A stretch of 64,000 bases of DNA from Nostoc sp. HK-01 (GTDB lineage: Bacteria; Cyanobacteriota; Cyanobacteriia; Cyanobacteriales; Nostocaceae), in contig AP018320.1 of assembly GCA_003990705.1 (NCBI GenBank), positions 247,697 through 311,696 of the forward strand, in the 5' to 3' direction. The notes under the pieces are model-generated. The model worked only from the letters and a program-made list of their open reading frames with translations. It did no database searches and was not told the DNA's origin. Positions 9,432-17,759 of the stretch are shown piece after piece. The position numbers were made by a program, and so were the translations under genes. Each line of letters opens with the position of its first letter. Within the stretch, counting starts at the first letter, position 1.

Positions 9432-12400
9432 ATGCGTGATCGCAAAATTAGTTTAACCGCATTGATCACTCTCATCTTGACTATTTTACAACCCATCGCA
9501 AATTTGCCTCCACTATTCCAAGCGTCGCAAGTATTGGCGCAAACACCAGTAGACCGGAAAGCTGAAGCATACCAACTGTTACAGCAAGGTAATGAGCAAC
9601 TCAATAATGGTAACTTTGAAGCAGCTTTGCAGCCTCTTCAACAAGCGCTCTTAATCTACCGAGAGTTGAAAGAGCCTACAGGAGAGGGTGCTGCGCTTTT
9701 TCTGCTAGGATCTGCTTATGAAGGTCTAGGGGAATACTCCAAAGCTATTGAGTATTATCAGCAGTCCTTAGTGATTGCAAGAGAAATTAATAACCCAAAA
9801 TTGGAAGCACAGACACAGCAACAAATTGCACAAGCCCAAGCTAAAAACAATCCACGCAAAAAGGAAGCAGATCAACTGCTTAAACAAAGTCTTGAGCAAG
9901 TTCAAGCTAATCAATTTGAGTCGGCATTAAAGTCCTTTGAACAACCACTTAAAATTTACCAGGAAATTAAAGACCGAAGAGGAGAGGGCTACACACTGAG
10001 AGGTCTAGGTCTTACTTACTTAGGTTTGAGAAATCAACCAAAAGCCATTGAGTATTTTCAACAAAGTTTGAGTATATCAAGGGAAATTAACGACCCAGAA
10101 CTGGAAGCACTAATGCAAAAATATCTTACACAATTGCAAGTTAAGAACAACCCACAGACCACTACTGCACAAATAGTAGAACAAAAAAATCAAGAATCAT
10201 TGCGATTATTTGAAATAGGTCGTCAGCAGCTAAATCAAAGTCAGTTTAACGAAGCCTTAACAACCTTTCAGAAAGTTTTAGTAATTGTTAGAACAATTAA
10301 AATCCCTGAAGGGGAAGCCCATACTCTTAACTCTATTGGGTTAGTTTACAGCAAGATTGGAGATTACAAAAAAGCTTTAGACTACTGTCAAAAAGCTTTA
10401 GCTATTGACCGACAACTGAACAAAAAGGATTGGGAAGCTAGTACGCTCAACAATATTGGAACAATACACAACGATTTGGGAAACTATGACAAGGCACTGG
10501 ATTTTTATCAGCAAGCTTTAAAGATTAGACAAGCTATTGGCAATGAAGAAATAGCAATAAACCTCAACAATATAGGACAAGTTTATATTTATCAAGGAAA
10601 GTACGAATTAGCTTTAGAATCATTTCAACAAGCATTAGTTATCGTGAAAAAAAACCAAGACAAACAGGGCGAAGAAATAATTATCAACAATATAGCTCAA
10701 TTATACGATAATAAAGGTCAGTATCCCCAAGCTTTAGAACTTTATCAGCAAGCTTTGACTATAACTAAAGATATTGGCAACAAAGAAGAAGAAACGAGGG
10801 TTCTTAATAATATTGGAGTTATTTACGTAAATTTGGGACAGTCTGATGCGTCTGTCACTTTTCTTCAACAAGCTTTAGCCATTGCCCAAAAAATTGGTGA
10901 CCAAAAACAAGAGGGAACAACTCTTAATAATATTGGGCAAGTTTATCATTTGTCGGAAAGTTACAATAAAGCTTTAGATTATTACCAACAAGCTTTATTA
11001 ATTTTCCAAAAAATTGGCGGGCAGTTAGGTCAAAGTACTACTTTGAATAATATTGGCGGAGTTTACCAACTTCAAGGTGAATATACTATAGCTTTAGACT
11101 TTTTTCAGAAATCTTTAGCAATTACCAAAGAGATAGATTACAAATATGGAGAGGGAAGAATACTCAATAATATCGCCCAAATTTATCACAAACAGGGTCA
11201 GTATTCTCAAGCTCTATCTTTCTACAATCAAGCTTTAGATATTAACATTGAAGTTGGCGATCAAGTGCAGCAAGGTGGAACTCTGCACAATCTGGGATCA
11301 TTATACAAAAATCAGGGTCAATATGCTCAAGCAGAAAAAACCCTATTTGCAGCAATACAAGTTTGGGAATCTCTACGACCAGGATTAAAGGATGAGCAGA
11401 AAATATCTATTTTTGAAAAGCAAGCTGATACCTACCTCTTTCTTCAAAGCAGTCTTGTGGCACAAAACAAAATTAATTCGGCTCTAGAAATTGCTGAACG
11501 TGGAAGGACACGTGCTTTTGTGGAGTTACTCGCTTCTAAATTATTCTCTAACCCCAAAGAAAAATTCCAATTCTCCACTTCACCAACTATTACAAGTATT
11601 AAACAAACCGCCAAATCACAAAACTCTACTCTTGTTGAATATTCGATTATTTATGATGAGTTCAAAATTCAGGGTAAACAAGAAGTCAAAGAATCAGAAC
11701 TCTACATTTGGGTAATCAAACCCACAGGTGAAGTCACCTTCCGCAAAGCTGACCTCAAACCTCTGTGGCAAAAAGAAAATACAACTCTGGAAAAACTCGT
11801 TAATACTAGCCGCAACTCCATCGGTGCAATAAGTACACCTTTTCGCGGTGGTATTATCCCCAGGGAAAATCCTGATAAACCCAAAGCCAAACAAAAATTT
11901 CAGCAACTCCATAAACTGCTGATTGAACCCATCGCTGACTTACTTCCCAAACAAGAAACTGAAAAAGTTATCTTCATTGCTCAAGGTGCATTATTCCTCG
12001 TTCCCTTCCCTGCATTACAAGACGTAAACGGTAAATATCTGATTGAAAAACACACTATTCTCACATCCCCATCAATTCAGGTTTTAGACTTAACGCATAA
12101 ACAGAGACAAAGAACAGGCACACAACGCATCCAAGGAAAAGATACGCTGATCATTGGTAATCCGGTAATGCCTTTTGCCGCACCCAAAATCGGCGAAACT
12201 CCACAACAATTAATTCCTTTACCTGGTGCAGAACAGGAAGCGATCGCAATTAGCAAATTACTGAAAACCGAACCTCTCATCGGCAATAAAGCAACAGAAG
12301 CAACGGTAGTGCAGCGTTTACCCCAAGCGCGATTTGTACATTTAGCAACCCACGGTTTATTTGATGATATCCAAGGATTAAATAGCGGTATTGCTTTGAC

Positions 12401-12752
12401 TCCATCCGGTAAAGATAATGGTTTATTAACAGCTTCGGAAATCCTCGATTTAAAACTCAATGCCGAATTAGTCGTCCTAAGCGCTTGCGACACCGGACGC
12501 GGACGCATTTCTGGGGATGGAGTTATTGGTTTATCTCGTTCCTTAATTAGTGCTGGTGTACCTAGCGTCTTAGTATCGCTGTGGTCGGTTCCAGATGCGC
12601 CCACAGCCCTATTAATGACGGAATTTTATCAAAATCTGCAAAAAGGCTCTGACAAAGCGCAAGCACTGCGACAGGCGATGCTGACGACGATGAAAAATAA
12701 TCCGAATCCCGTTGACTGGGCAGCTTTTACTCTCATTGGGGAAGCTGAGTAG
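9432..12752 (+). CDS. Exported TPR / CHAT-domain protein (1106 aa)
   Basis: Residues 1-37 form a signal peptide (hydrophobic core, then QVLAQT). Residues about 40-640 are a long series of TPRs with the repeated pattern LNNIGxVYxxxGxYxxALDYYQQAL. The C-terminal part (about 700-1106) is a CHAT domain with His974 (HLATHG) and Cys1019 (VVLSACDTGRG), 45 residues apart exactly as in the 2054-residue paralogue. The TPR-CHAT half shares long runs with that protein (FEKQADTY.., AERGR.RAF, GVIGLSRSLISAGVPS), so one arose from the other by gain or loss of the WD40 part. It is probably an extracytoplasmic caspase-like protease or scaffold. Its neighbours are the subtilase gene upstream and the caspase gene downstream, each with its own copy of the common promoter-like element. 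Confidence 0.9.
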   Translation: MRDRKISLTALITLILTILQPIANLPPLFQASQVLAQTPVDRKAEAYQLLQQGNEQLNNGNFEAALQPLQQALLIYRELKEPTGEGAALFLLGSAYEGLGEYSKAIEYYQQSLVIAREINNPKLEAQTQQQIAQAQAKNNPRKKEADQLLKQSLEQVQANQFESALKSFEQPLKIYQEIKDRRGEGYTLRGLGLTYLGLRNQPKAIEYFQQSLSISREINDPELEALMQKYLTQLQVKNNPQTTTAQIVEQKNQESLRLFEIGRQQLNQSQFNEALTTFQKVLVIVRTIKIPEGEAHTLNSIGLVYSKIGDYKKALDYCQKALAIDRQLNKKDWEASTLNNIGTIHNDLGNYDKALDFYQQALKIRQAIGNEEIAINLNNIGQVYIYQGKYELALESFQQALVIVKKNQDKQGEEIIINNIAQLYDNKGQYPQALELYQQALTITKDIGNKEEETRVLNNIGVIYVNLGQSDASVTFLQQALAIAQKIGDQKQEGTTLNNIGQVYHLSESYNKALDYYQQALLIFQKIGGQLGQSTTLNNIGGVYQLQGEYTIALDFFQKSLAITKEIDYKYGEGRILNNIAQIYHKQGQYSQALSFYNQALDINIEVGDQVQQGGTLHNLGSLYKNQGQYAQAEKTLFAAIQVWESLRPGLKDEQKISIFEKQADTYLFLQSSLVAQNKINSALEIAERGRTRAFVELLASKLFSNPKEKFQFSTSPTITSIKQTAKSQNSTLVEYSIIYDEFKIQGKQEVKESELYIWVIKPTGEVTFRKADLKPLWQKENTTLEKLVNTSRNSIGAISTPFRGGIIPRENPDKPKAKQKFQQLHKLLIEPIADLLPKQETEKVIFIAQGALFLVPFPALQDVNGKYLIEKHTILTSPSIQVLDLTHKQRQRTGTQRIQGKDTLIIGNPVMPFAAPKIGETPQQLIPLPGAEQEAIAISKLLKTEPLIGNKATEATVVQRLPQARFVHLATHGLFDDIQGLNSGIALTPSGKDNGLLTASEILDLKLNAELVVLSACDTGRGRISGDGVIGLSRSLISAGVPSVLVSLWSVPDAPTALLMTEFYQNLQKGSDKAQALRQAMLTTMKNNPNPVDWAAFTLIGEAE

Positions 12753-12792
12753 GTTTTGAAGTTATCTCATAACCTGAAAAGCGCTGTACTAT

Positions 12793-12825
12793 TTTGCATA
12801 ACCTCACACAACCTAGAAATACAAT
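12793..12825 (+). promoter_or_regulatory. Shared promoter-like element, copy 4
   Basis: TTGCATAACC at 12794-12803, 20 bp between TTGCAT and TACAAT (12820-12825), 43 bp before the caspase start. TACAAT is close to a -10 consensus, which supports a promoter role for the element. Confidence 0.6.
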
Positions 12826-12868
12826 CTTTTAAAGCGATTTGTGCCAATAAATAATAAATAGAATCATA

Positions 12869-15160
12869 ATGTCTAACATCAAACGCCGTCATTTTCTCCA
12901 ATTTTCTGCTTCCACTCTCGCAACGTTGGGCTTGAGCCAGTTCGACATGATTCCACAAGCCAACAGCGTAGGTAAAGTCCTCGCTCAAAGTACAGGCCGC
13001 AAACTAGCGCTACTAGTAGGAATTAATGATTATCCTGCAAGCAATGGTTTAGATCCTCTCAAAGGTTGTGAAAATGATGTCAAATTACAGGAATACTTAC
13101 TAATTCACCGTTTTGGCTTCAAACAAGAGGATATTCACATCTTGCTTAACCAACAAGCTACCCGTCAAGGTATCCTCACAGCTTTTGAAAACCATCTGAT
13201 TGCTCAAGCCAAACCTGGAGATGTGGTATTATTCCACTACTCTGGACACGGTTCCCAAGTACAAGACCCCGATCGCGATTCATCCGATGGACTCAACAGC
13301 ACGCTTGTTCCTATAGATAGCCCTTTACCAGCAGAGTTTCCTATCTCTGGCGGTACAGTAAGAGATATTATGGGACATACGCTATTTTTACTCATGTCTG
13401 CGTTGAAAACAGATAACGTCACCTTTGTGCTTGACAGCTGTTTTTCTGGGGGTGGTACGCGGGGAAATCTGCGGGTGCGCTCGCGTTCTGGCGGTGAAAA
13501 ATTGCAACCTAGTCAAGAAGAATTAGACTATCAGCGTCAATGGCTGAAGCGATTGGGACTTTCACAGCAAGAATTCATCCAAAAACGCCGTCAAAACGTT
13601 GCTAAAGGAGTCGTCATTACCAGCTCCAAACGCAATCAATACGCCGCCGATGTTCCTTTTTCAGGTTTCCATGCAGGGGCATTTACTTACTCACTAACTC
13701 AATATCTTTGGCAGCAAACTGGTAATGAATCTGTCAACAGAGCGATCGCTAATATTGGTCGCAGTACGAAAGAATTAGCCAGCGAAAATGGTAACGATCA
13801 AGACCCAGAATTTGAGTCGAACCTCAGCCAAAAAAATGCCAACACACCCATTTATTTCACCCCTGTCCAGGCTATCCCAGCTGAAGCTGTAGTCACACAA
13901 GTAACAGAGAACCAAGCGCAGTTATGGCTGGGTGGAATAGATTCCCAAAGTTTAGAAGCTTTCAACAGTAACTCTGTGTTCTCAATTGTGGATGGTCTGG
14001 GTAATGAAATCGGACAGGTGCAACTACAATCTCGTCAAGGATTAGTTGGCAGAGGTACGCTGAAATACACAACCTCCAAGGGAAAATTACATCCAGGGAA
14101 TTTATTGCAAGAACGCATACGCATCATTCCTAGAAATGCAACTTTAAAAATTGGTATTGATGAATCTTTAGATGACAAAACTGCCCAGCAGGCAATACAA
14201 GCAATGAAAGCACTCAAGCGCGTCGAACCCAAATCTTTAACAAAAGAAGAAGTGCAATATATCTTTGGGCGGATGACAAAGACCAAACATCAAGAACTAC
14301 AGAAAAAAGGACTATCCAACCTGCCAATAGTGGGTAGTTTTGGCTTATTTTTACCAAGTCAAGACCAATTTATTCCTGCGTCTTTTGGTGTAGCTAAGGA
14401 ACCCATAACTGAAGCAGTGAAACGTTTACAACCAAAATTCAAGTCGCTGTTAGCTGCGAGAGTGATCAAACAGATTCTGGGAAATACAAATTCATCACGC
14501 CTCAACGTCACAGTTTCAATGAATATTGCTAGCAGCAATGAGCTTTTGGCTGAAACTTTCCCGATTCGAGGTGTAGCTAAAAAACCTCAACAGCCAAATC
14601 CCTCAACACCCGTTTCGTCTATTAAGTTTTCTAATGCTGGGTTACGTCAACTACCTGTAGACACCCAGATTGCTTTCCAAATTAAAAATAATGAATCTCA
14701 ACCACTTTACGTCAGTATTTTAGTGATTGATGCTGAAGGCGAAATGACAATTATTTTTCCTAATAAATGGTCAGATTCAGAAAATGCTGCTTTGGTAGAG
14801 GCAAAACAAACACAGTTAATCCCTCAAGCTGATGATGAATTTACACTTACTATAGTTACACCCTTGGGAGTTTCAGAAGCATTAATAATTGCCAGTAGCA
14901 CCCCACTAAAAACTGCTCTCCAAGCATTACAAACAATTGCTAGTAGCTCAACAGACACAAGAAGTCGAAATGTTCCTCTTCCTATTACTAATGAACTGTT
15001 AGATGTCACAAATAATTTACTAGATGACTTAGATGCAGGTACTCGTAGCGGCAATAGCGTCAACAAGATACAGTTATCATCGAGCGATTGCGGTGTAGAT
15101 ACCACAAAATTAGCTGCAATGGCGATCACTTTTGAGGTAGTTGCATCATCCAGCAGCTAA
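12869..15160 (+). CDS. TAT-exported caspase-like protease (peptidase C14) with DUF4384-like domain (763 aa)
   Basis: The N-terminus carries a twin-arginine motif (RRHFLQF, residues 6-12) followed by a hydrophobic stretch, so export as a folded protein is likely. Residues about 40-330 are a caspase p20-like domain: LALLVGINDY opens the fold, His127 lies in HYSGHGSQV and Cys191 in VLDSCFSGG. This is the orthocaspase/metacaspase type, which cuts after basic residues in studied members. Residues about 560-690 (YVSILVIDAEGEMTIIFPN) look like DUF4384, often found behind such caspases. With two CHAT proteins and a subtilase upstream it completes a set of four extracytoplasmic proteases or scaffolds. 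The 3' end overlaps a decayed parM-like gene on the other strand by 35 bp. Confidence 0.9.
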   Translation: MSNIKRRHFLQFSASTLATLGLSQFDMIPQANSVGKVLAQSTGRKLALLVGINDYPASNGLDPLKGCENDVKLQEYLLIHRFGFKQEDIHILLNQQATRQGILTAFENHLIAQAKPGDVVLFHYSGHGSQVQDPDRDSSDGLNSTLVPIDSPLPAEFPISGGTVRDIMGHTLFLLMSALKTDNVTFVLDSCFSGGGTRGNLRVRSRSGGEKLQPSQEELDYQRQWLKRLGLSQQEFIQKRRQNVAKGVVITSSKRNQYAADVPFSGFHAGAFTYSLTQYLWQQTGNESVNRAIANIGRSTKELASENGNDQDPEFESNLSQKNANTPIYFTPVQAIPAEAVVTQVTENQAQLWLGGIDSQSLEAFNSNSVFSIVDGLGNEIGQVQLQSRQGLVGRGTLKYTTSKGKLHPGNLLQERIRIIPRNATLKIGIDESLDDKTAQQAIQAMKALKRVEPKSLTKEEVQYIFGRMTKTKHQELQKKGLSNLPIVGSFGLFLPSQDQFIPASFGVAKEPITEAVKRLQPKFKSLLAARVIKQILGNTNSSRLNVTVSMNIASSNELLAETFPIRGVAKKPQQPNPSTPVSSIKFSNAGLRQLPVDTQIAFQIKNNESQPLYVSILVIDAEGEMTIIFPNKWSDSENAALVEAKQTQLIPQADDEFTLTIVTPLGVSEALIIASSTPLKTALQALQTIASSSTDTRSRNVPLPITNELLDVTNNLLDDLDAGTRSGNSVNKIQLSSSDCGVDTTKLAAMAITFEVVASSSS

Positions 15161-15949
15161 CTCCTGTATGTTTAGCGCCTAATGCCATATTTACGACTTT
15201 TTTCAAGTACTTCTCATACCAATCTTTAAAACAAGCCGTGTACACATCTCTGATATCGATGTCACGGCTATATCTGGTATGCCCCATCTTCAGGGCATAG
15301 CGCACTTTTAATGGATCTCCCAGCTTGCCGCCATTGAGATGTTTCATTTTTTGGGCAATTTCATCGATGAGAACTTCTATGCCCACTGGATAAGGAGTAT
15401 GTACTTCCCGTTTGCCTTGGGTGTACCGAGAATACAGTGTTGTGCCATTACCAAAGTCGATAACTGTTAATTTTTTCGGTAGTGCCTGCCCAAACAATGC
15501 CCCCATTCCTTCGGGAACAACTTTTAGCACTTCCACTTTGATATCTGAGGGTTTGCCTGCGAGTGTCGCTTGATATTCTCCATTGAGGACTTGTGTAAGT
15601 TTTTTACTAGAGCGGCATCATGCAAGCTGACGACTAACTTTAAATGCCAAGCTTTGCGTTGTGGCAAATGTGCTAATGCTCCCAACAAAGTCGTCAGCGC
15701 ATTCTTGACTTTGTTTTCATTACTGTCTATGTTGCGTTCAAAATGATCTCCGGCTCGGAAAGCAGATTCTCCAACTGTGTATGCTGTCCCGTTAAACTCT
15801 ACTCTACCTGGAACGTCTTCCATGTCTGCTGTGGAAATATAGCTGGGGACTCTGACTACATCAAAGCCATCGACTAAAAGTTTCAAACTGCCATAGCCAT
15901 TATCAAAGCCTGCTGGGAAAATTTTTTGCAGTGCGTGGATGTTTGTCAT
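15126..15949 (-). pseudogene. ParM/StbA-like actin ATPase gene, frameshifted and truncated
   Basis: Two adjacent minus-strand reading frames together encode an actin-like plasmid protein. The first (from ATG at 15949 with GGAG upstream) has FDNGYGSLKLLVDG, the phosphate-1 loop, and runs to LHDAALVK. The second resumes with KLTQVLNGEY and goes on to EGMGALFG and LTVIDFGNGTT, the phosphate-2 loop. The break is at a run of six A residues (15600-15605); one more A restores 274 codons. The end, AKHTGVSCWMM, is where ParM proteins continue into the adenosine loop (GGG) and last helices. Those are missing, and the sequence instead runs into the 3' end of the caspase gene. It is therefore a decayed partition gene cut at the module border. 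A sequencing error could explain the frameshift but not the missing end. Confidence 0.7.
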
Positions 15950-15964
15950 ATCGCTTCGCTCCAA

Positions 15965-16245
15965 TTCAAAATTAAAAATTCAAAGTTCACGCATTAAAGG
16001 CAATTAGTGTCCGATTGAACTCATCACTAAAAGTATTGACTGCCCTTCGGGTTCGCCATTCCCTCTTTGTTGAAACAACAAGACCGGGATGGCTCACCAA
16101 ATCTGCATATTATGGCGGGGGTATGACCTTGAAGGGTTGATTAATTCGCGCATGATTTCTATTCTCCCTAAGTGAATTTTGCATTTTGCATTTTGAATTC
16201 AAAAAAAGTCATTGGGGTTAATTGCGGCATAAAAACAGAGCTTTT
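15965..16245. other. Gene-free spacer between parM remnant and iteron cluster
   Basis: No gene recognised. It contains short AT-rich repeats (TTTTGCATTTTGCATTTTG around 16178-16196) and palindrome-rich cyanobacterial spacer DNA near 16040-16100 (CCTTCGGGTTCGCC). Confidence 0.4.
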
Positions 16246-16249
16246 TGGG

Positions 16250-16356
16250 GATACCCTAAATGAGGGCTAATTGTAACCTATATAACCCCCATTTAGCCCC
16301 CATCATGCAATTTTTATTTTTAGGGGTTATATGACCCCTATTTGACCCCTATTTGT
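16250..16356. repeat. Cluster of 11-bp iteron-like repeats with inverted copies
   Basis: Two perfect direct copies of ACCCCTATTTG lie at 16334-16344 and 16345-16355. Two looser copies, ACCCCCATTTA and GCCCCCATCAT, lie at 16285-16306. Opposed copies are at 16320-16330 (TTAGGGGTTAT) and 16257-16268 (ATGAGGGCTAAT). A unit of one helical turn in both orientations, in a gene-free and AT-rich tract next to partition genes, fits a replication origin or a binding array for a plasmid regulator. No initiator gene is recognised beside it. Confidence 0.5.
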
Positions 16357-16567
16357 GATTTCTGATTTTTAACCTTGTTCACTTATTTTTAGGAATTTTT
16401 AAAAATCGATTTGGGGATCAAACAATTTTGAATCTTGAATTTAAGCGCGTTCGTCTTTGACTTTGGCGCAGCCATCGCCATGTGTAGAAGATGGATAATT
16501 TTTAATTAAAGATGCTGAATTTCTTTTCTCACAAGGAGAATTGCTTCTTTTCTAGTTTGTTAGACTA
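16357..16567. other. Gene-free spacer
   Basis: AT-rich spacer between the iteron cluster and the lipoprotein gene. No gene, terminator or clear repeat is seen. Confidence 0.4.
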
Positions 16568-17089
16568 CTATTTGCTAACTGGTTCAGCCTTTTCTACCGA
16601 GTCATCATTTAATCCGAAAGTTAATTCCAACGGAGTCCGTGATGGGTAAGCTTTTACTACCTGTCGATAAACATCATAGTTAGTAGGTAGCGTTTTCTGT
16701 TGCTCACCCACACCATAAGTAATTTGATATTTCACGGTTTTCTGTAGTTCCGGTTTACCTGCCTCTTCTTGAGGTTTTTTGCGTTGCTCTACTTCATCAA
16801 TGCTTGGGCGTGGTGGTAAAGTCGGCCACCATAGTCCTTGATCATCGGGGCCAATAACTGCTCCTGCTGGTTTCAATCCATTCCGGTTTAGTAATGATGC
16901 AGTAGCGAAGCTTTCAATTCTCGGCTGTGGCTCATTAGTTAAATTATTGGCATACTTTACTTGCCAGGTATAACTCGTAAGTGCTGTCGCTTCGTATTGT
17001 TCAACATTAGTTGTGCTGCAACTTGTAAGACTCAGGGTTAGGGCTGTTAGTACAATTAACGGTGCAGTTAAACAGGTTAACTTTGGCAT
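16568..17089 (-). CDS. Putative lipoprotein of unknown function (173 aa)
   Basis: The N-terminus is a lipoprotein signal: a hydrophobic stretch (residues 6-22) ending in the lipobox LTSC, with Cys24 as the expected lipidated residue. The mature part has no recognised domain. It is Pro- and charge-rich and contains GPDDQGLWWPTLPPRP around residues 80-96. It lies upstream of the parM remnant on the same strand and downstream of two small frames. A second lipoprotein gene in the window (43403-44032) has the same general build, with a short lipidated head and a Trp/Pro-rich body, but no clear similarity. Such lipoproteins on plasmids can belong to transfer machinery; that is only a possibility here. 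Confidence 0.7.
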   Translation of the reverse strand: MPKLTCLTAPLIVLTALTLSLTSCSTTNVEQYEATALTSYTWQVKYANNLTNEPQPRIESFATASLLNRNGLKPAGAVIGPDDQGLWWPTLPPRPSIDEVEQRKKPQEEAGKPELQKTVKYQITYGVGEQQKTLPTNYDVYRQVVKAYPSRTPLELTFGLNDDSVEKAEPVSK

Positions 17090-17140
17090 TATTAATGGGT
17101 GGCTATTTCTGCCAATTTATTCTTCAGTTAGATAGTACTA

Positions 17141-17377
17141 TCATTCCTTCCACAGTGAAGGGATTGCCGCTATCGATAGCACGTCTCTCGTAGCTAACTT
17201 GATGGCAGTCTTACAGCAGTTAGGGCATTCCATGTTCACCAGAACAATGTAATGTCGGACTTTGAACTCTCCCATTATTGGTTTGCCCCTAAACTCGCTA
17301 ATGATTCCCTGTTGACAGTGCCAGTATTCAAAAATTACTGTCCTATTGCTTGAGCGCAGTCTAGAAATTTTATGCAC
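17141..17377 (-). CDS. Small Cys-containing hypothetical protein (78 aa)
   Basis: A 78-codon frame with YWHCQQG near residue 20 and VNMECPNCC near residue 52, a layout that could bind zinc. The rest is basic and aromatic. No family is recognised. It follows the parB-parA region on the same strand but has no clear ribosome-binding site, so it may not be a real gene. Confidence 0.4.
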   Translation of the reverse strand: MHKISRLRSSNRTVIFEYWHCQQGIISEFRGKPIMGEFKVRHYIVLVNMECPNCCKTAIKLATRDVLSIAAIPSLWKE

Positions 17378-17403
17378 CTAAACTTATCCAGTACCGCTGG
17401 CTT

Positions 17404-17694
17404 TTAAGTTTGATGTTTTGATGGTCTGGTTAGTTTAGGCTGTTGTTCTAGGTTAGTAATGTCAGCGATCGCCACTTCATCCTGTGGTAGCTTACCAATG
17501 TCTGAGACGGGTTGATGTTGAGATAATTGTAACTCTGTTGAGTTATCAGTAGAATTTAGGTTAGATTGTGGCTGAGTTTGAGCAGACGGCTGTTGTTTCA
17601 GTGGTTTAAATGGTCGTTTAGTAGATTTCAGAATGACTTTTGAAACAGTCAGCTTTACTAAGTTAGCTGAATATAAGCCTATTAGCGAATGCAA
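17404..17694 (-). CDS. Gln/Pro-rich small hypothetical protein (96 aa)
   Basis: The frame begins with a short hydrophobic segment (LIGLYSANLVKLTVSKVIL), followed by a basic stretch and a Gln/Ser/Pro-rich tail of low complexity. No domain is recognised. It lies just downstream of parB on the same strand, after the first palindrome, so it could be a third gene of the partition operon. Coding status is uncertain. Confidence 0.4.
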   Translation of the reverse strand: MHSLIGLYSANLVKLTVSKVILKSTKRPFKPLKQQPSAQTQPQSNLNSTDNSTELQLSQHQPVSDIGKLPQDEVAIADITNLEQQPKLTRPSKHQT

Positions 17695-17735
17695 GTGAGA
17701 AACAAGGATTTAGTTCAATTATTCTCTTGCTTATA

Positions 17736-17759
17736 TTGACCCAAAACATTTTGGGTCAA
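17736..17759. promoter_or_regulatory. Perfect palindrome at the parB end (candidate parS/operator, copy 1)
   Basis: An inverted repeat with 11-bp arms, TTGACCCAAAA and TTTTGGGTCAA, and a 2-bp centre (CA). The parB stop codon lies inside the right arm. The same palindrome occurs upstream of parA at 19412-19433, so the two bracket the parAB operon. The size and symmetry fit a ParB/Spo0J-type centromere site or an operator for the partition proteins. There is no GC-rich stem with a T-run, so a terminator is less likely. Confidence 0.7.

Noticed and set aside
11491..11715. Frame inside the TPR-CHAT gene on the same strand
   Set aside because: Out-of-frame shadow of a conserved CHAT-protein region.
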